Below are positions 1 to 8,568 of a DNA stretch of 64,000 nucleotides, piece by piece. Origin of the DNA: Micromonospora endolithica (GTDB lineage: Bacteria; Actinomycetota; Actinomycetes; Mycobacteriales; Micromonosporaceae). The stretch spans positions 186,001-250,000 of the forward strand of contig NZ_RBAK01000007.1 in NCBI RefSeq assembly GCF_003626595.1, given 5' to 3'. The notes below the pieces were generated by a model. That model searched no databases, was not told the origin of the DNA, and saw nothing but the letters and a program-made list of their open reading frames with translations. Each line of letters begins with the position of its first letter. Positions within the stretch are counted from its first letter, which is position 1. Made by a program: the position numbers and the translations under genes.

Positions 1-777
1 GACGTCAAGATCCGCCGGATGATGTCCAAGGGCCTCGAGCGCGCCGGGATCTCCAAGGTCGACATCGAGCGCACCCGCGACCGGGTCCGCGTCGACATCC
101 ACACCGCCCGGCCGGGCATCGTCATCGGCCGTAAGGGCGCGGAGGCCGACCGGATCCGCGGCGAGCTCGAGAAGCTCACCGGCAAGCAGGTCCAGCTGAA
201 CATCATCGAGGTGAAGAACCCCGAGTCGGACGCGCAGCTCGTCGCGCAGGGCGTGGCGGAGCAGCTGTCCAGCCGGGTCAGCTTCCGTCGGGCGATGCGC
301 AAGGCGATGCAGTCCGCGATGAAGAACCCGGTCTGCAAGGGCATCCGGGTCCAGGTCTCGGGTCGTCTGGGCGGCGCCGAGATGAGCCGGACCGAGTTCT
401 ACCGCGAGGGCCGGGTTCCGCTGCACACGCTGCGGGCCAACATCGAGTACGGCTTCTTCGAGGCGCGTACCACCTTCGGCCGGATCGGCGTGAAGGTGTG
501 GATCTACAAGGGTGACGCGGTGCCGGGTCGGGAGACCCCGACCGAGGCCCCGTCGCGCCCGCGCCGTGAGCGCGGCGACCGCCCCGAGCGGCCGCGTCGT
601 GGTCGGTCCGGTTCGTCCGGCACGACCGCCGGCGGCACCGAGGCCGGTCGGGCCGCCGCGACCACCATCGCGCAGCAGGCGGAGACGCCGAGCGGCGAGC
701 CGATCGACAGCGCTGCTGTCGCCGCGGCCGCGTCCGCTCCGGCCACCCAGCCGGCAGAAACGCAGCAGGAGGGCTGA
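1..777 (+). CDS. rpsC: 30S ribosomal protein S3 (5' end outside window)
   Basis: S3 sits at the mRNA entry side of the small subunit. The frame is open from base 1, so the true start lies upstream. A type-2 KH domain is visible with its GxxG loop in IGRKG (about codons 42-46), followed by the S3 C-terminal domain ending near codon 175. The last 80 or so residues form an Ala/Arg/Thr-rich low-complexity tail that is longer than the compact bacterial S3 and typical of actinomycetes. rplP follows after 3 bases, as in the S10 operon. Confidence 0.97.
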   Translation, partial: DVKIRRMMSKGLERAGISKVDIERTRDRVRVDIHTARPGIVIGRKGAEADRIRGELEKLTGKQVQLNIIEVKNPESDAQLVAQGVAEQLSSRVSFRRAMRKAMQSAMKNPVCKGIRVQVSGRLGGAEMSRTEFYREGRVPLHTLRANIEYGFFEARTTFGRIGVKVWIYKGDAVPGRETPTEAPSRPRRERGDRPERPRRGRSGSSGTTAGGTEAGRAAATTIAQQAETPSGEPIDSAAVAAAASAPATQPAETQQEG

Positions 778-780
778 CAG

Positions 781-1206
781 ATGCTGATGCCGCGCAAGCC
801 CCCGAAGGGCTTCCGCAAGCCGCACCACCCGGACCGCAGTGGCGCGTCCAAGGGTGGTAACCGGGTGGTGTTCGGCGAGTTCGGGATCCAGGCTCTTGAG
901 CCGGCGTACGTGACGAACCGCCAGATCGAGTCGGCGCGTATCGCGATGACCCGTCACATCAAGCGTGGCGGCAAGGTCTGGATCACGATCTTCCCGGACC
1001 AGGCGCTGACCAAGAAGCCCGCCGAGACCCGGATGGGTTCCGGCAAGGGCTCGCCCGAGTGGTGGGTCGCCAACGTGAAGCCGGGGCGGGTTCTCTTCGA
1101 GATGTCCTTCCCCAACGAGCAGATCGCGCGAGAGGCGATGCGTCGCGCGATCCACAAGCTCCCGATGAAGTGCCGGATTGTTACGCGCGAAGTGGGTGAA
1201 TCCTGA
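781..1206 (+). CDS. rplP: 50S ribosomal protein L16
   Basis: L16 is a 23S rRNA-binding protein near the peptidyl-transferase centre and the A site. The 141-residue product starts [17 protein letters not shown], the usual L16 N-terminus, and has the normal family length. The ATG is 3 bases after the rpsC stop and the stop overlaps the rpmC start by one base (TGATG), so translation is probably coupled through this part of the S10 operon. Confidence 0.97.
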
Positions 1207-1442
1207 TGGCAGCGGGCGTCAAGCCTTCCGAGCTGCGTGAGCTCTCCGAGGAGGAGCTGGTCACGAAGCTGCGTGAGGCCAAGGCGGAGCTGTTCAACCT
1301 CCGCGTGCAGGCCGCAACCGGGCAGCTGGACAACAACCGGCGGTTGCAGGTCATCCGTCGGGAGATCGCCCGGATCTACACGATCATGCGTGAGCGCGAG
1401 CTGGGGCTCTCGGCCGCGCCGACTGAGGTGACTGCATCATGA
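1206..1442 (+). CDS. rpmC: 50S ribosomal protein L29
   Basis: L29 lies at the polypeptide exit tunnel, near the binding site of trigger factor and SRP. The 78-residue product has the two-helix L29 pattern (SELRELSEEELVTKLREAK then NLR and an RREIARIYTIMRE helix) with a short C-terminal extension. It overlaps rplP by one base and rpsQ by four bases (ATGA), which points to tight translational coupling. Confidence 0.96.
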   Translation: MAAGVKPSELRELSEEELVTKLREAKAELFNLRVQAATGQLDNNRRLQVIRREIARIYTIMRERELGLSAAPTEVTAS

Positions 1443-1717
1443 CCGACGAGAACACCACCGCCACCGTGCGGGCTCGCCGCAAGGTCCGTGAGGGCCTGGT
1501 GGTCAGCGACAAGATGGACAAGACCGTCGTGGTCGAGGTCGAGGACCGGGTCAAGCACGCGCTCTACGGCAAGATCATGCGCCGTACGCGCAAGCTGAAG
1601 GTGCACGACGAGCCGAACGCCGCCGGCATCGGCGACCGGGTTCTGATCATGGAGACCCGGCCGCTGTCCGCCACCAAGCGTTGGCGGATCGTGGAGATCC
1701 TGGAAAAGGCCAAGTAG
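1439..1717 (+). CDS. rpsQ: 30S ribosomal protein S17
   Basis: S17 is a primary 16S rRNA-binding protein with an OB fold. The 92-residue product carries the S17 signature region VVSDKMDKTVVVEVEDRVKH and a short polar N-terminal extension. It is the last gene of the S10 cluster; a 97-base gap holding a GC hairpin separates it from rplN. Confidence 0.97.
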   Translation: MTDENTTATVRARRKVREGLVVSDKMDKTVVVEVEDRVKHALYGKIMRRTRKLKVHDEPNAAGIGDRVLIMETRPLSATKRWRIVEILEKAK

Positions 1718-1765
1718 CGAAGGCTCGAGCTCGCCCGGCGACGGTCGGGCGCAGGTTCCGCCAGG

Positions 1766-1790
1766 CTCCGGCCGCCACGTGCGGCCGGAG
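1766..1790 (+). terminator. GC-rich hairpin between rpsQ and rplN
   Basis: A perfect 10-bp stem (CTCCGGCCGC pairing with GCGGCCGGAG) encloses a 5-base loop between the S10 and spc clusters. There is no U-tract, so it could be a weak terminator, an attenuator or an RNA processing/stability site. Confidence 0.45.
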
Positions 1791-1814
1791 AACCGGCAGA
1801 CATAGGAGATAGAC

Positions 1815-2183
1815 GTGATTCAGCAGGAGTCGCGACTGCGCGTCGCCGACAACACGGGTGCCAGGGAGATCCTGTGCATCCGGGTTCTCGGTGGCTCCGG
1901 TCGGCGCTACGCGAGCATCGGCGACGTCATCGTGGCCACCGTCAAGGACGCGATCCCGGGTGCCGGTGTGAAGAAGGGCGACGTCGTCAAGGCCGTCGTC
2001 GTTCGCACCGCCAAGGAGAAGCGGCGCCCGGACGGGTCGTACATCCGCTTCGACGAGAACGCCGCCGTCATCATCAAGGACGGCGGGGACCCGCGCGGTA
2101 CCCGTATCTTCGGCCCGGTGGGCCGGGAGCTGCGGGACAAGCGGTTCATGAAGATCATCTCTCTCGCGCCGGAGGTGTTGTGA
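1815..2183 (+). CDS. rplN: 50S ribosomal protein L14
   Basis: L14 binds 23S rRNA at the subunit interface and is the first gene of the spc cluster. The GTG start follows AGGAG (1806-1810) and the 122-residue product begins MIQQESRLRVADNTGAREIL, the standard L14 N-terminus and length. The 3' end overlaps the proposed rplX start. Confidence 0.97.
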   Translation: MIQQESRLRVADNTGAREILCIRVLGGSGRRYASIGDVIVATVKDAIPGAGVKKGDVVKAVVVRTAKEKRRPDGSYIRFDENAAVIIKDGGDPRGTRIFGPVGRELRDKRFMKIISLAPEVL

Positions 2184-2500
2184 CCGTGAAGGTCAAGAAG
2201 GGCGACACGGTCGTCGTCATCGCCGGCAAGGACAAGGGTGCCAAGGGCAAGGTCATCGCGGCCTACCCGCGGCAGGACAAGGTCCTGGTCGAGGGCGTGA
2301 ACCGGGTCAAGAAGCACACCCGCATCAGCACCACCCAGCGTGGCGCCAAGACCGGTGGCATCGTCACCCAGGAGGCCCCGATCCACGTCTCGAACGTGCA
2401 GGTCCTGGACTCCGACGGCAAGCCGACCCGCGTCGGTTACCGGATCGACGACAACGGCCAGAAGGTCCGCATCGCGCGTAGCACCGGTAAGGACCTGTGA
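2180..2500 (+). CDS. rplX: 50S ribosomal protein L24
   Basis: L24 is an assembly initiator with a KOW domain. The product (106 residues from GTG 2180) shows the KOW motif in KKGDTVVVIAGKDKGAKGKV. GTG 2180 overlaps the rplN stop by four bases; a second GTG at 2186 lies 10 bases after GGAGG (2171-2175) and is an equally reasonable start giving a protein two residues shorter. The gene ends one base into the rplE start. Confidence 0.95.
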   Translation: MTVKVKKGDTVVVIAGKDKGAKGKVIAAYPRQDKVLVEGVNRVKKHTRISTTQRGAKTGGIVTQEAPIHVSNVQVLDSDGKPTRVGYRIDDNGQKVRIARSTGKDL

Positions 2501-3066
2501 TGACCACGGCTACCGAAAAGACCATGCCGCGCCTCAAGGAGCGGTACCGCAACGAGATCGTGAACCAGCTGCGCGAGCAGTACGAGTACGGCAACGCCAT
2601 GCAGGTGCCGCGGCTGGTCAAGATCGTCGTCAACATGGGTGTCGGCGAGGCCGCCCGGGACGCCAAGCTGATCGACGGCGCCGTCCGGGACCTGGCCACC
2701 ATCACCGGTCAGAAGCCGCAGGTGCGGCGGGCGACCAAGTCCATCGCGCAGTTCAAGCTCCGGGAGGGCATGCCGATCGGCGCGAAGGTCACCCTTCGCG
2801 GTGACCGGATGTGGGAGTTCCTGGACCGGCTGCTGTCCATCGCGCTGCCGCGTATCCGCGACTTCCGCGGTCTGGACGGGCGCAAGCTCGACGGGCACGG
2901 CAACTACACGTTCGGTCTGACCGAGCAGTCGGTGTTCCACGAGATCGACCAGGACAAGATCGATCGCCAGCGGGGCATGGACATCACGGTGGTCACGACC
3001 GCCACGACCGACGACGAGGGCCGGGCGCTGCTCAAGCTCCTGGGCTTCCCGTTCAAGGAGAACTGA
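2500..3066 (+). CDS. rplE: 50S ribosomal protein L5
   Basis: L5 binds 5S rRNA in the central protuberance. The 188-residue product has the family core (NEIVNQLREQYEYGNAMQVP, then VVNMGVGEAARD and the GLTEQSVFHEI region). ATG 2500 is preferred because it makes the TGATG overlap with rplX; an in-frame GTG lies one codon upstream. Confidence 0.96.
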   Translation: MTTATEKTMPRLKERYRNEIVNQLREQYEYGNAMQVPRLVKIVVNMGVGEAARDAKLIDGAVRDLATITGQKPQVRRATKSIAQFKLREGMPIGAKVTLRGDRMWEFLDRLLSIALPRIRDFRGLDGRKLDGHGNYTFGLTEQSVFHEIDQDKIDRQRGMDITVVTTATTDDEGRALLKLLGFPFKEN

Positions 3067-3067
3067 G

Positions 3068-3253
3068 ATGGCCAAGAAGGCGCTGATCCTCAAGGCGGCC
3101 GCGAAGCCGAAGTTCTCGGTTCGCGCGTACACCCGCTGCCAGCGGTGCGGGCGTCCCAAGGCGGTCTACCGCAAGTTCGGGCTCTGCCGGGTGTGCATCC
3201 GGGAGATGGCCCACCGCGGTGAGCTGCCGGGCGTGTCCAAGGCTTCCTGGTAA
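3068..3253 (+). CDS. rpsN: 30S ribosomal protein S14, zinc-binding type Z
   Basis: This is the short 61-residue S14 with two CxxC pairs (CQRCG and CRVC) that bind one zinc ion. It is the housekeeping form kept in the spc operon; zinc-free S14 paralogues, if present, would be elsewhere. It starts one base after the rplE stop. Confidence 0.97.
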   Translation: MAKKALILKAAAKPKFSVRAYTRCQRCGRPKAVYRKFGLCRVCIREMAHRGELPGVSKASW

Positions 3254-3263
3254 GGGCGACCGA

Positions 3264-3342
3264 GTCCCGGTCGCACGGCCGGGACCCCTTGCACCGATCA
3301 CGTATTGCTCTTCGCCGTAGGCCCGGGGCGACAGGCCCCGGG
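3264..3342 (+). other. Two small hairpins between rpsN and rpsH
   Basis: The 118-base spacer holds a 7-bp stem (GTCCCGG 3264-3270 with CCGGGAC 3279-3285) and an 8-bp stem (CCCGGGGC 3322-3329 with GCCCCGGG 3335-3342). Spc spacers often hold regulatory structure, but no ribosomal-protein binding mimic was identified. Confidence 0.35.
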
Positions 3343-3371
3343 AACCCCGGCGAGAAAGGCTGACGAGTTTC

Positions 3372-3779
3372 ATGACGATGACCGACCCGATCGCAGACAT
3401 GCTCACGCGTCTGCGGAACGCCAACCAGGCGTACCACGACCAGGTGACGATGCCCTACTCGAAGATCAAGGCGAACATCGCCGAGGTCCTCAAGGCCGAG
3501 GGCTACATCGCCACCTGGTCGGTCGAGGAGCCCGAGGAGGGCGCCGTCGGCAAGCGACTGGTCGTCGAGCTGAAGTACGGCCAGAACCGCGAGCGGAGCC
3601 TGGCCGGCATCAAGCGCGTGTCCAAGCCCGGTCTCCGGGTGTACGCCAAGTCGGACGGGCTCCCGCGGGTGCTCGGTGGGCTGGGTGTGGCGATCATTTC
3701 GACGTCCCAGGGGCTGCTCACCGACCGGCAGGCCCGCAAGCGGAGCGTTGGCGGGGAAGTCCTCGCCTTCGTCTGGTAA
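3372..3779 (+). CDS. rpsH: 30S ribosomal protein S8
   Basis: S8 binds the central domain of 16S rRNA; in enterobacteria it is the feedback regulator of the spc operon. The 135-residue product has DPIADMLTRLRNAN at the N-terminus and the STSQGLLTDRQAR signature near the end. An alternative ATG two codons downstream (3378) would give the MTDPIADML form. Confidence 0.97.
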   Translation: MTMTDPIADMLTRLRNANQAYHDQVTMPYSKIKANIAEVLKAEGYIATWSVEEPEEGAVGKRLVVELKYGQNRERSLAGIKRVSKPGLRVYAKSDGLPRVLGGLGVAIISTSQGLLTDRQARKRSVGGEVLAFVW

Positions 3780-3795
3780 CGGGAGACAGGTAGAA

Positions 3796-4338
3796 ATGTC
3801 GCGTATTGGACGTAAGTCGATCCCGGTGCCTTCCGGCGTCGACATCACGATCGACGGCCAGACCGTCAAGGTGAAGGGCCCCAAGGGCGAGCTGTCGCAC
3901 ACCCTTGCCGAGCCGATCAAGGTCGAGCGGGCCGAGGACGGGCAGCTGAACGTCAACCGCCCGAACGACGAGCGCAAGGCCAAGGAACTGCACGGCCTGA
4001 GCCGTACCCTGGTCGCCAACATGATCGTCGGCGTGACCGAGGGCTACCGCAAGAGCCTGGAGATCGCCGGTACCGGTTACCGGGTCACCGCCAAGGGCAA
4101 GGACCTGGAGTTCGCGCTCGGGTTCTCGCACCCGGTGGTCGTGCCGGCGCCGGAGGGCATCACCTTCACCGTGGAGCGGCCGACCCTGTTCCACGTGGCC
4201 GGCATCGACAAGCAGCTGGTCGGTGAGGTCGCCGCCAACATCCGGAAGATCCGCCCGCCGGAGCCCTACAAGGGCAAGGGTGTCAAGTACCAGGGCGAGG
4301 TCATCCGCCGCAAGGCTGGAAAGGCAGGTAAGAAGTGA
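3796..4338 (+). CDS. rplF: 50S ribosomal protein L6
   Basis: L6 lies at the base of the L7/L12 stalk near the GTPase centre. The 180-residue product begins MSRIGRKSIPVPSGV and contains the two L6 repeats, ending in the PPEPYKGKGVKY signature. ATG 3796 was chosen over upstream in-frame codons because it gives the family N-terminus. Its stop overlaps the rplR GTG by four bases. Confidence 0.97.
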   Translation: MSRIGRKSIPVPSGVDITIDGQTVKVKGPKGELSHTLAEPIKVERAEDGQLNVNRPNDERKAKELHGLSRTLVANMIVGVTEGYRKSLEIAGTGYRVTAKGKDLEFALGFSHPVVVPAPEGITFTVERPTLFHVAGIDKQLVGEVAANIRKIRPPEPYKGKGVKYQGEVIRRKAGKAGKK

Positions 4339-4724
4339 GCGCCACGCTGCTCAAGCGCCGCCGCGGCGTTGCCGCCAAGCGCGCCGTCGGGCGTGCGCGT
4401 CGGCACTTCCGGGTCCGCAAGAACATCAGCGGCACCGCCGAGCGTCCGCGCCTGGTCGTCACCCGCTCCCTGCGGCACATGGTGGCCCAGATCGTCGACG
4501 ACACCAAGGGGCACACCCTGGCGTCGGCGTCGACCCTGGACGCCTCGCTGCGCGGCACGGAGGGCGACAAGAGCGCCCTGGCCGGCAAGGTCGGTGCGCT
4601 GCTCGCCGAGCGGGCCAAGGCCGCCGGTGTCTCCAAGGTCGTGTTCGACCGCGGTGGCAACCGGTACGCGGGGCGTGTCGCCGCGCTGGCCGACGCCGCC
4701 CGCGAAGCCGGGCTCGAGTTCTAG
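4335..4724 (+). CDS. rplR: 50S ribosomal protein L18
   Basis: L18 binds 5S rRNA together with L5. The 129-residue product has the RPRLVVTRSLRHMVAQIVDD core and the FDRGGNRYAGRVAALADAAR C-terminal region. GTG 4335 gives a GTGA overlap with rplF. Confidence 0.96.
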   Translation: MSATLLKRRRGVAAKRAVGRARRHFRVRKNISGTAERPRLVVTRSLRHMVAQIVDDTKGHTLASASTLDASLRGTEGDKSALAGKVGALLAERAKAAGVSKVVFDRGGNRYAGRVAALADAAREAGLEF

Positions 4725-4757
4725 AAACCCCGTCACGAGAGATAAGGAAGGCTGCTG

Positions 4758-5372
4758 ATGCCAGGTCAACAGCGCCGTGGCGGCGGGTCCGGTGGCAACG
4801 AGGGTGGTCGCCGCGACAACCGCCGTGAGGGCGGCCGCGGAAACGCGCCCGTCGAGAAGACCCCGCACCTCGAGCGGGTCGTCGCGATCAACCGCGTCGC
4901 CAAGGTCGTGAAGGGTGGTCGTCGCTTCAGCTTCACCGCCCTGGTGATCGTGGGCGACGGCGACGGCACCGTCGGTGTGGGCTACGGAAAGGCCAAGGAG
5001 GTGCCCGCGGCCATCGCCAAGGGTGTCGAGGAGGCCAAGAAGCACTTCTTCAAGGTGCCGCGGATCGGAGCCTCGATCCCGCACCCGGTCACGGGCGAGG
5101 ACGCCGCCGGTGTGGTGCTGCTCAAGCCGGCCTCGGCCGGTACGGGTGTCATCGCCGGTGGTCCGGTGCGTGCCGTGCTGGAGTGCGCGGGTATCCACGA
5201 CGTGCTCTCCAAGAGCCTCGGATCGTCGAACCCGATCAACATCGTGCACGCCACCGTGGCGGCGCTGAAGGGGCTCGAATCCCCCGAGGCCGTCGCCGCG
5301 CGTCGTGGTCTGCCGGTCGAGGACGTCGCGCCGGCCGCCATGCTGGCGTCGCGGGCGGGGGTGAATTCCTGA
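4758..5372 (+). CDS. rpsE: 30S ribosomal protein S5
   Basis: S5 supports mRNA helicase activity and decoding accuracy. The 204-residue product has a Gly/Arg-rich N-terminal extension of about 30 residues, then the S5 double-stranded RNA-binding domain (ERVVAINRVAKVVKGGRRFSF) and C-terminal domain. The extension is usual for actinomycetes. Its stop overlaps the rpmD ATG by one base. Confidence 0.97.
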   Translation: MPGQQRRGGGSGGNEGGRRDNRREGGRGNAPVEKTPHLERVVAINRVAKVVKGGRRFSFTALVIVGDGDGTVGVGYGKAKEVPAAIAKGVEEAKKHFFKVPRIGASIPHPVTGEDAAGVVLLKPASAGTGVIAGGPVRAVLECAGIHDVLSKSLGSSNPINIVHATVAALKGLESPEAVAARRGLPVEDVAPAAMLASRAGVNS

Positions 5373-5554
5373 TGGCTCGCCTGAAGGTCACCCAGCTCCG
5401 GTCCGAGATCGGGACCAAGCGGAACCAGCGTGAGTCGCTGCGTTCGCTCGGTCTCAAGCGGATCAACGACGTGGTGGTCAAGGAGGACCGTCCGGAGATC
5501 CGCGGCATGATCTTCACGGTCAACCACCTCGTGAAGGTCGAGGAGGTCGAGTAA
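5372..5554 (+). CDS. rpmD: 50S ribosomal protein L30
   Basis: L30 is a small 23S rRNA-binding protein. The 60-residue product has the L30 core (KVTQLRSEIGTKRNQRESLR and LGLKRINDVVV). ATG 5372 overlaps the rpsE stop by one base, and its TAA overlaps the rplO ATG by one base. A longer upstream-open frame was discarded because it runs through rpsE. Confidence 0.96.
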   Translation: MARLKVTQLRSEIGTKRNQRESLRSLGLKRINDVVVKEDRPEIRGMIFTVNHLVKVEEVE

Positions 5555-5997
5555 TGACGATCAAGGTCCACCACCTGCGTCCGGCGCCGGGGTCCAAGAC
5601 CGCCAAGACCCGCGTGGGTCGTGGTGAGGGCTCCAAGGGCAAGACCGCCGGCCGCGGTACCAAGGGTTCGAAGGCCCGGAAGAACATCTCGGCGGCGTTC
5701 GAGGGTGGGCAGATGCCCATCCACATGCGCCTGCCGAAGATGAAGGGCTTCAAGAACAAGTTCAAGGTCGTGTTCCAGGTGGTCAACCTGGACCGGCTCG
5801 CCGAACTCTTCCCCAACGGCGGCCAGGTCGGCCCGCTGGAGATGGTCGAGGCCGGTGCGGTCCGCAAGGGCCAGCCGGTCAAGGTGCTCGGCACCGGCGA
5901 CCTCGGCGGGGTCGCGCTCCAGGTGACGGCGCACGCGTTCAGCGCGTCGGCCAAGGAGAAGATCGCCGCCGCCGGTGGGTCCACCACCGAGCTGTAG
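5554..5997 (+). CDS. rplO: 50S ribosomal protein L15
   Basis: L15 is a late-assembly 23S rRNA-binding protein. The 147-residue product has the Gly/Lys-rich N-terminus (GRGEGSKGKTAGRGTKG) and the conserved GFKNKFK stretch. It closes the ribosomal part of the spc cluster; a strong hairpin follows 17 bases downstream. Confidence 0.97.
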   Translation: MTIKVHHLRPAPGSKTAKTRVGRGEGSKGKTAGRGTKGSKARKNISAAFEGGQMPIHMRLPKMKGFKNKFKVVFQVVNLDRLAELFPNGGQVGPLEMVEAGAVRKGQPVKVLGTGDLGGVALQVTAHAFSASAKEKIAAAGGSTTEL

Positions 5998-6493
5998 GAC
6001 CGTACGACCGCTCGACGCCCGCCCGGTGTGACCGGGCGGGCGTCGGCGTCTTGCCGGGCCGGTCGAAGCGATGGCCGGCGCGGCCGAGGGAGCACCGTTC
6101 GGTGTGGACGGCGGTCTCGTCCGACGGGGTTGTGACGTCGCCCACTGGCTTGCCCCGACCCGGTGCGCTCCACCCGCGAAGAGTGGTAGGCGGCCCGCCG
6201 GACGCCCGTGGACGGCATGCGACGTCCCGGTCGCGCAGCGCGTTCACCTGGCACATCGGCCGGTCAGAGCGGGTGTCCGGCGGTACCGGCCGGGTGGCCG
6301 GTCGGGACGGCCGGCGTCGACGTGTCGGACCCCCAATCACGCTGGCAGACGGGGGTGCCGGCAACCCGTGGCGTGCCAGCCGACGAGACTGTTAAGGTGT
6401 CACCTCGGCGGCTTGGTCCTGTCCGCCAGTCTGATGGCGCCCCTCGGTTCCTGGATGCAGAGCCGGGCGGGCCTTCCGCGCAGGAGGATCCAG
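5998..6493 (+). other. 496-base rplO-secY spacer
   Basis: The spacer begins with a strong terminator-like hairpin and then holds no convincing gene. The secY frame is open upstream to 6071, but that stretch looks like neither SecY nor any recognised protein. A TAAGGT at 6393-6398 could be a -10 box for a secY promoter; no good -35 was seen. A long promoter-bearing gap here would uncouple secY from the ribosomal genes. Confidence 0.5.
6014..6044 (+). terminator. Terminator after rplO
   Basis: A perfect 13-bp stem (GACGCCCGCCCGG with CCGGGCGGGCGTC) closes a 5-base loop 17 bases past the rplO stop. It lacks a long U-tract, as is usual in high-GC actinomycetes. Confidence 0.75.
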
Positions 6494-7822
6494 TTGTTGT
6501 CCGCCTTCATCAGTGCGTTCCGTACGCCTGACCTGCGCAAGAAGCTGCTGTTTACGGTAGGCATCATTGCGATCTACCGGCTCGGCGCGACGCTGCCCAG
6601 CCCGGGTGTGTCCTTCGGCAACGTGCAGAAGTGCCTGGACACCCTGGAGAACGGTTCCACGGGTGTTCTCAACCTGCTGAACCTGTTCTCCGGCGGTGCC
6701 CTGCTGCAGCTCTCGGTCTTCGCGCTGGGCATCATGCCCTACATCACCGCGTCGATCATCCTGCAGTTGCTCACCGTGGTCATCCCGCGGTTGGAGCAGC
6801 TCCGCAAGGAGGGCCAGGCCGGCCAGGCGAAGATCACCCAGTACACCCGCTACCTGACCCTGGGTCTGGGTGTCCTCCAGGCGTCGGCCTTCGTCGCGCT
6901 CGCCCGCTCCGGGCAGCTCTTCAACAACCAGTGCGACCAGTTCCCGATCATCCCCGAGGGGACCGGCATCCCGAACTGGCTGACGCTGACCATCCTGGTC
7001 ATGACGATGACGGCCGGCACCGGCGTGGTGATGTGGCTCGGCGAGCTGATCACCGACCGCGGCGTGGGCAACGGCATGTCCGTCCTGATCTTCACCTCGA
7101 TCGCCGCGCGCCTCCCCAGCGAGGGCTGGCAGATCAAGCAGACCCAGGGCTGGGGCAAGTTCCTGCTCGTCATCGCCCTAGTCCTGGTGGTCATCTGCGC
7201 GGTCACCTTCATCGAGCAGGCGCAGCGCCGGATCCCGGTGCAGTACGCCAAGCGGATGATCGGCCGGCGGATGTACGGCGGCACCTCGACCTACATCCCG
7301 CTGAAGGTCAACCAGGCGGGTGTCATCCCGGTCATCTTCGGCTCGTCGCTGCTCTACCTGCCGCAGCTGGCGCTCCAGTTCTTCGACCAGAACAACCCCG
7401 GCAAGACCCAGGCGTGGATCCAGAACAACCTGGTCGACCCGACCAGCCCGATCTACATCGCGGTCTACTTCCTGCTGATCATCTTCTTCACGTACTTCTA
7501 CGTCTCGATCACGTTCAACCCGACCGAGGTCGCGGACAACATGAAGAAGTACGGCGGCTTCGTGCCGGGCATCCGCCCCGGCAAGCCGACCGCCGACTAC
7601 CTCGACTTCATCCTCAGCCGGATCACCCTGCCCGGCGCTCTCTACCTGGCGTTGATCTCGATCCTGCCGAACTTCTTCTTCATCTGGCTGGACCGGCAGC
7701 AGTACCTGAACTTCCCGTTCGGTGGCACCGCTGTGCTGATCATGGTTGGCGTCGGCCTGGAGACCACCAAGCAGATCGAGAGCCAACTCATGCAGCGGAA
7801 CTATGAAGGGTTCCTGCGGTAG
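6494..7822 (+). CDS. secY: Preprotein translocase subunit SecY
   Basis: SecY forms the protein-conducting channel in the plasma membrane with SecE and SecG. The 442-residue product has ten hydrophobic segments and the family landmarks NLFSGGALLQLSVFALGIMPYITASI and the GxNGMSVLIF loop equivalent (DRGVGNGMSVLIF). TTG 6494 is chosen because it gives the actinomycete N-terminus MLSAF..RTPDLRKKLLF and lies 6 bases after AGGAGG (6482-6487); the next codon, TTG 6497, is the alternative. adk follows with no gap. Confidence 0.95.
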   Translation: MLSAFISAFRTPDLRKKLLFTVGIIAIYRLGATLPSPGVSFGNVQKCLDTLENGSTGVLNLLNLFSGGALLQLSVFALGIMPYITASIILQLLTVVIPRLEQLRKEGQAGQAKITQYTRYLTLGLGVLQASAFVALARSGQLFNNQCDQFPIIPEGTGIPNWLTLTILVMTMTAGTGVVMWLGELITDRGVGNGMSVLIFTSIAARLPSEGWQIKQTQGWGKFLLVIALVLVVICAVTFIEQAQRRIPVQYAKRMIGRRMYGGTSTYIPLKVNQAGVIPVIFGSSLLYLPQLALQFFDQNNPGKTQAWIQNNLVDPTSPIYIAVYFLLIIFFTYFYVSITFNPTEVADNMKKYGGFVPGIRPGKPTADYLDFILSRITLPGALYLALISILPNFFFIWLDRQQYLNFPFGGTAVLIMVGVGLETTKQIESQLMQRNYEGFLR

Positions 7823-8476
7823 ATGAGACTCGTTCTGGTTGGCCCGCCGGGTGCAGGCAAGGGCACACAGGCGGAGTTCGTCGCCGCGCACCTCTCGGTG
7901 CCGAAGATCTCCACCGGTGACATCTTCCGGTCGAACGTCTCGCAGGGCACCCCGCTGGGCGTCGAGGCGAAGCGTTACATGGACGCCGGCGAGCTGGTGC
8001 CCGACGAGGTCACCATCAACATGGTCCGGGACCGGCTCGCCGAGCCGGACGCCAGCGAGGGCTTCCTCCTCGACGGCTTCCCGCGCACCACGCCGCAGGC
8101 CGCCGCGCTGGACAAGCTCCTCGCCGACCTCGGCACCGCCCTGGACCTGGTGCTGGAACTGGTCGTCGACGACGACGAGGTGATCCGGCGGCTGTCCGGC
8201 CGGCGCACCTGCCGGGGCTGCGGGAAGATCTGGCACGTCGAGTTCGACGCGACCACCCGCGAGGACATCTGTGACCGGTGCGGCGCCGAGCTGTTCCAGC
8301 GCGACGACGACAAGCCGGAGACGATCGCCACCCGGCTGCGCGAATACGCCGACAAGACCGCGCCGCTGGTGGACTACTACGGCGCCCAGGGCAAGCTGGT
8401 CGGCATCGACGCGACCGGGCCGGTGGAGGACGTCACCGTCCGCGCCATCGACGCCCTGCGGTCGTACGGCGGCTGA
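7823..8476 (+). CDS. adk: Adenylate kinase, zinc-lid long form
   Basis: Adk interconverts ATP, ADP and AMP. The 217-residue product has the P-loop GPPGAGKGT (residues 7-15), the NMP-binding region and the DGFPRT motif. The LID carries four cysteines, C130, C133, C150 and C153, in two CxxC pairs, so it should bind structural zinc, as in many Gram-positive long-form enzymes. It starts directly after the secY stop, the common secY-adk-map order. Confidence 0.97.
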   Translation: MRLVLVGPPGAGKGTQAEFVAAHLSVPKISTGDIFRSNVSQGTPLGVEAKRYMDAGELVPDEVTINMVRDRLAEPDASEGFLLDGFPRTTPQAAALDKLLADLGTALDLVLELVVDDDEVIRRLSGRRTCRGCGKIWHVEFDATTREDICDRCGAELFQRDDDKPETIATRLREYADKTAPLVDYYGAQGKLVGIDATGPVEDVTVRAIDALRSYGG

Positions 8477-8505
8477 GGCACCGCCGGACGGCGGCGGATA
8501 GAGTG

Positions 8506-8542
8506 CGAAGAGCGGGGTACGCGCGACGTGCCTCGCTCTTCG
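8506..8542 (+). other. Hairpin and possible promoter before map
   Basis: A 9-bp perfect inverted repeat (CGAAGAGCG 8506-8514 with CGCTCTTCG 8534-8542) lies between adk and map. A TAGAGT at 8499-8504 could be a -10 box, which would put the hairpin in a 5' leader. It may instead be an intergenic terminator; the sequence alone does not decide. Confidence 0.35.
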
Positions 8543-8568
8543 GCTTCGGTGACGAAAGGTACGCCTCC

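Noticed and set aside
6071..6493. An N-terminal extension of secY to 6071
   Set aside because: The extra 140 residues have no SecY similarity, and a clear AGGAGG plus standard N-terminus supports TTG 6494.
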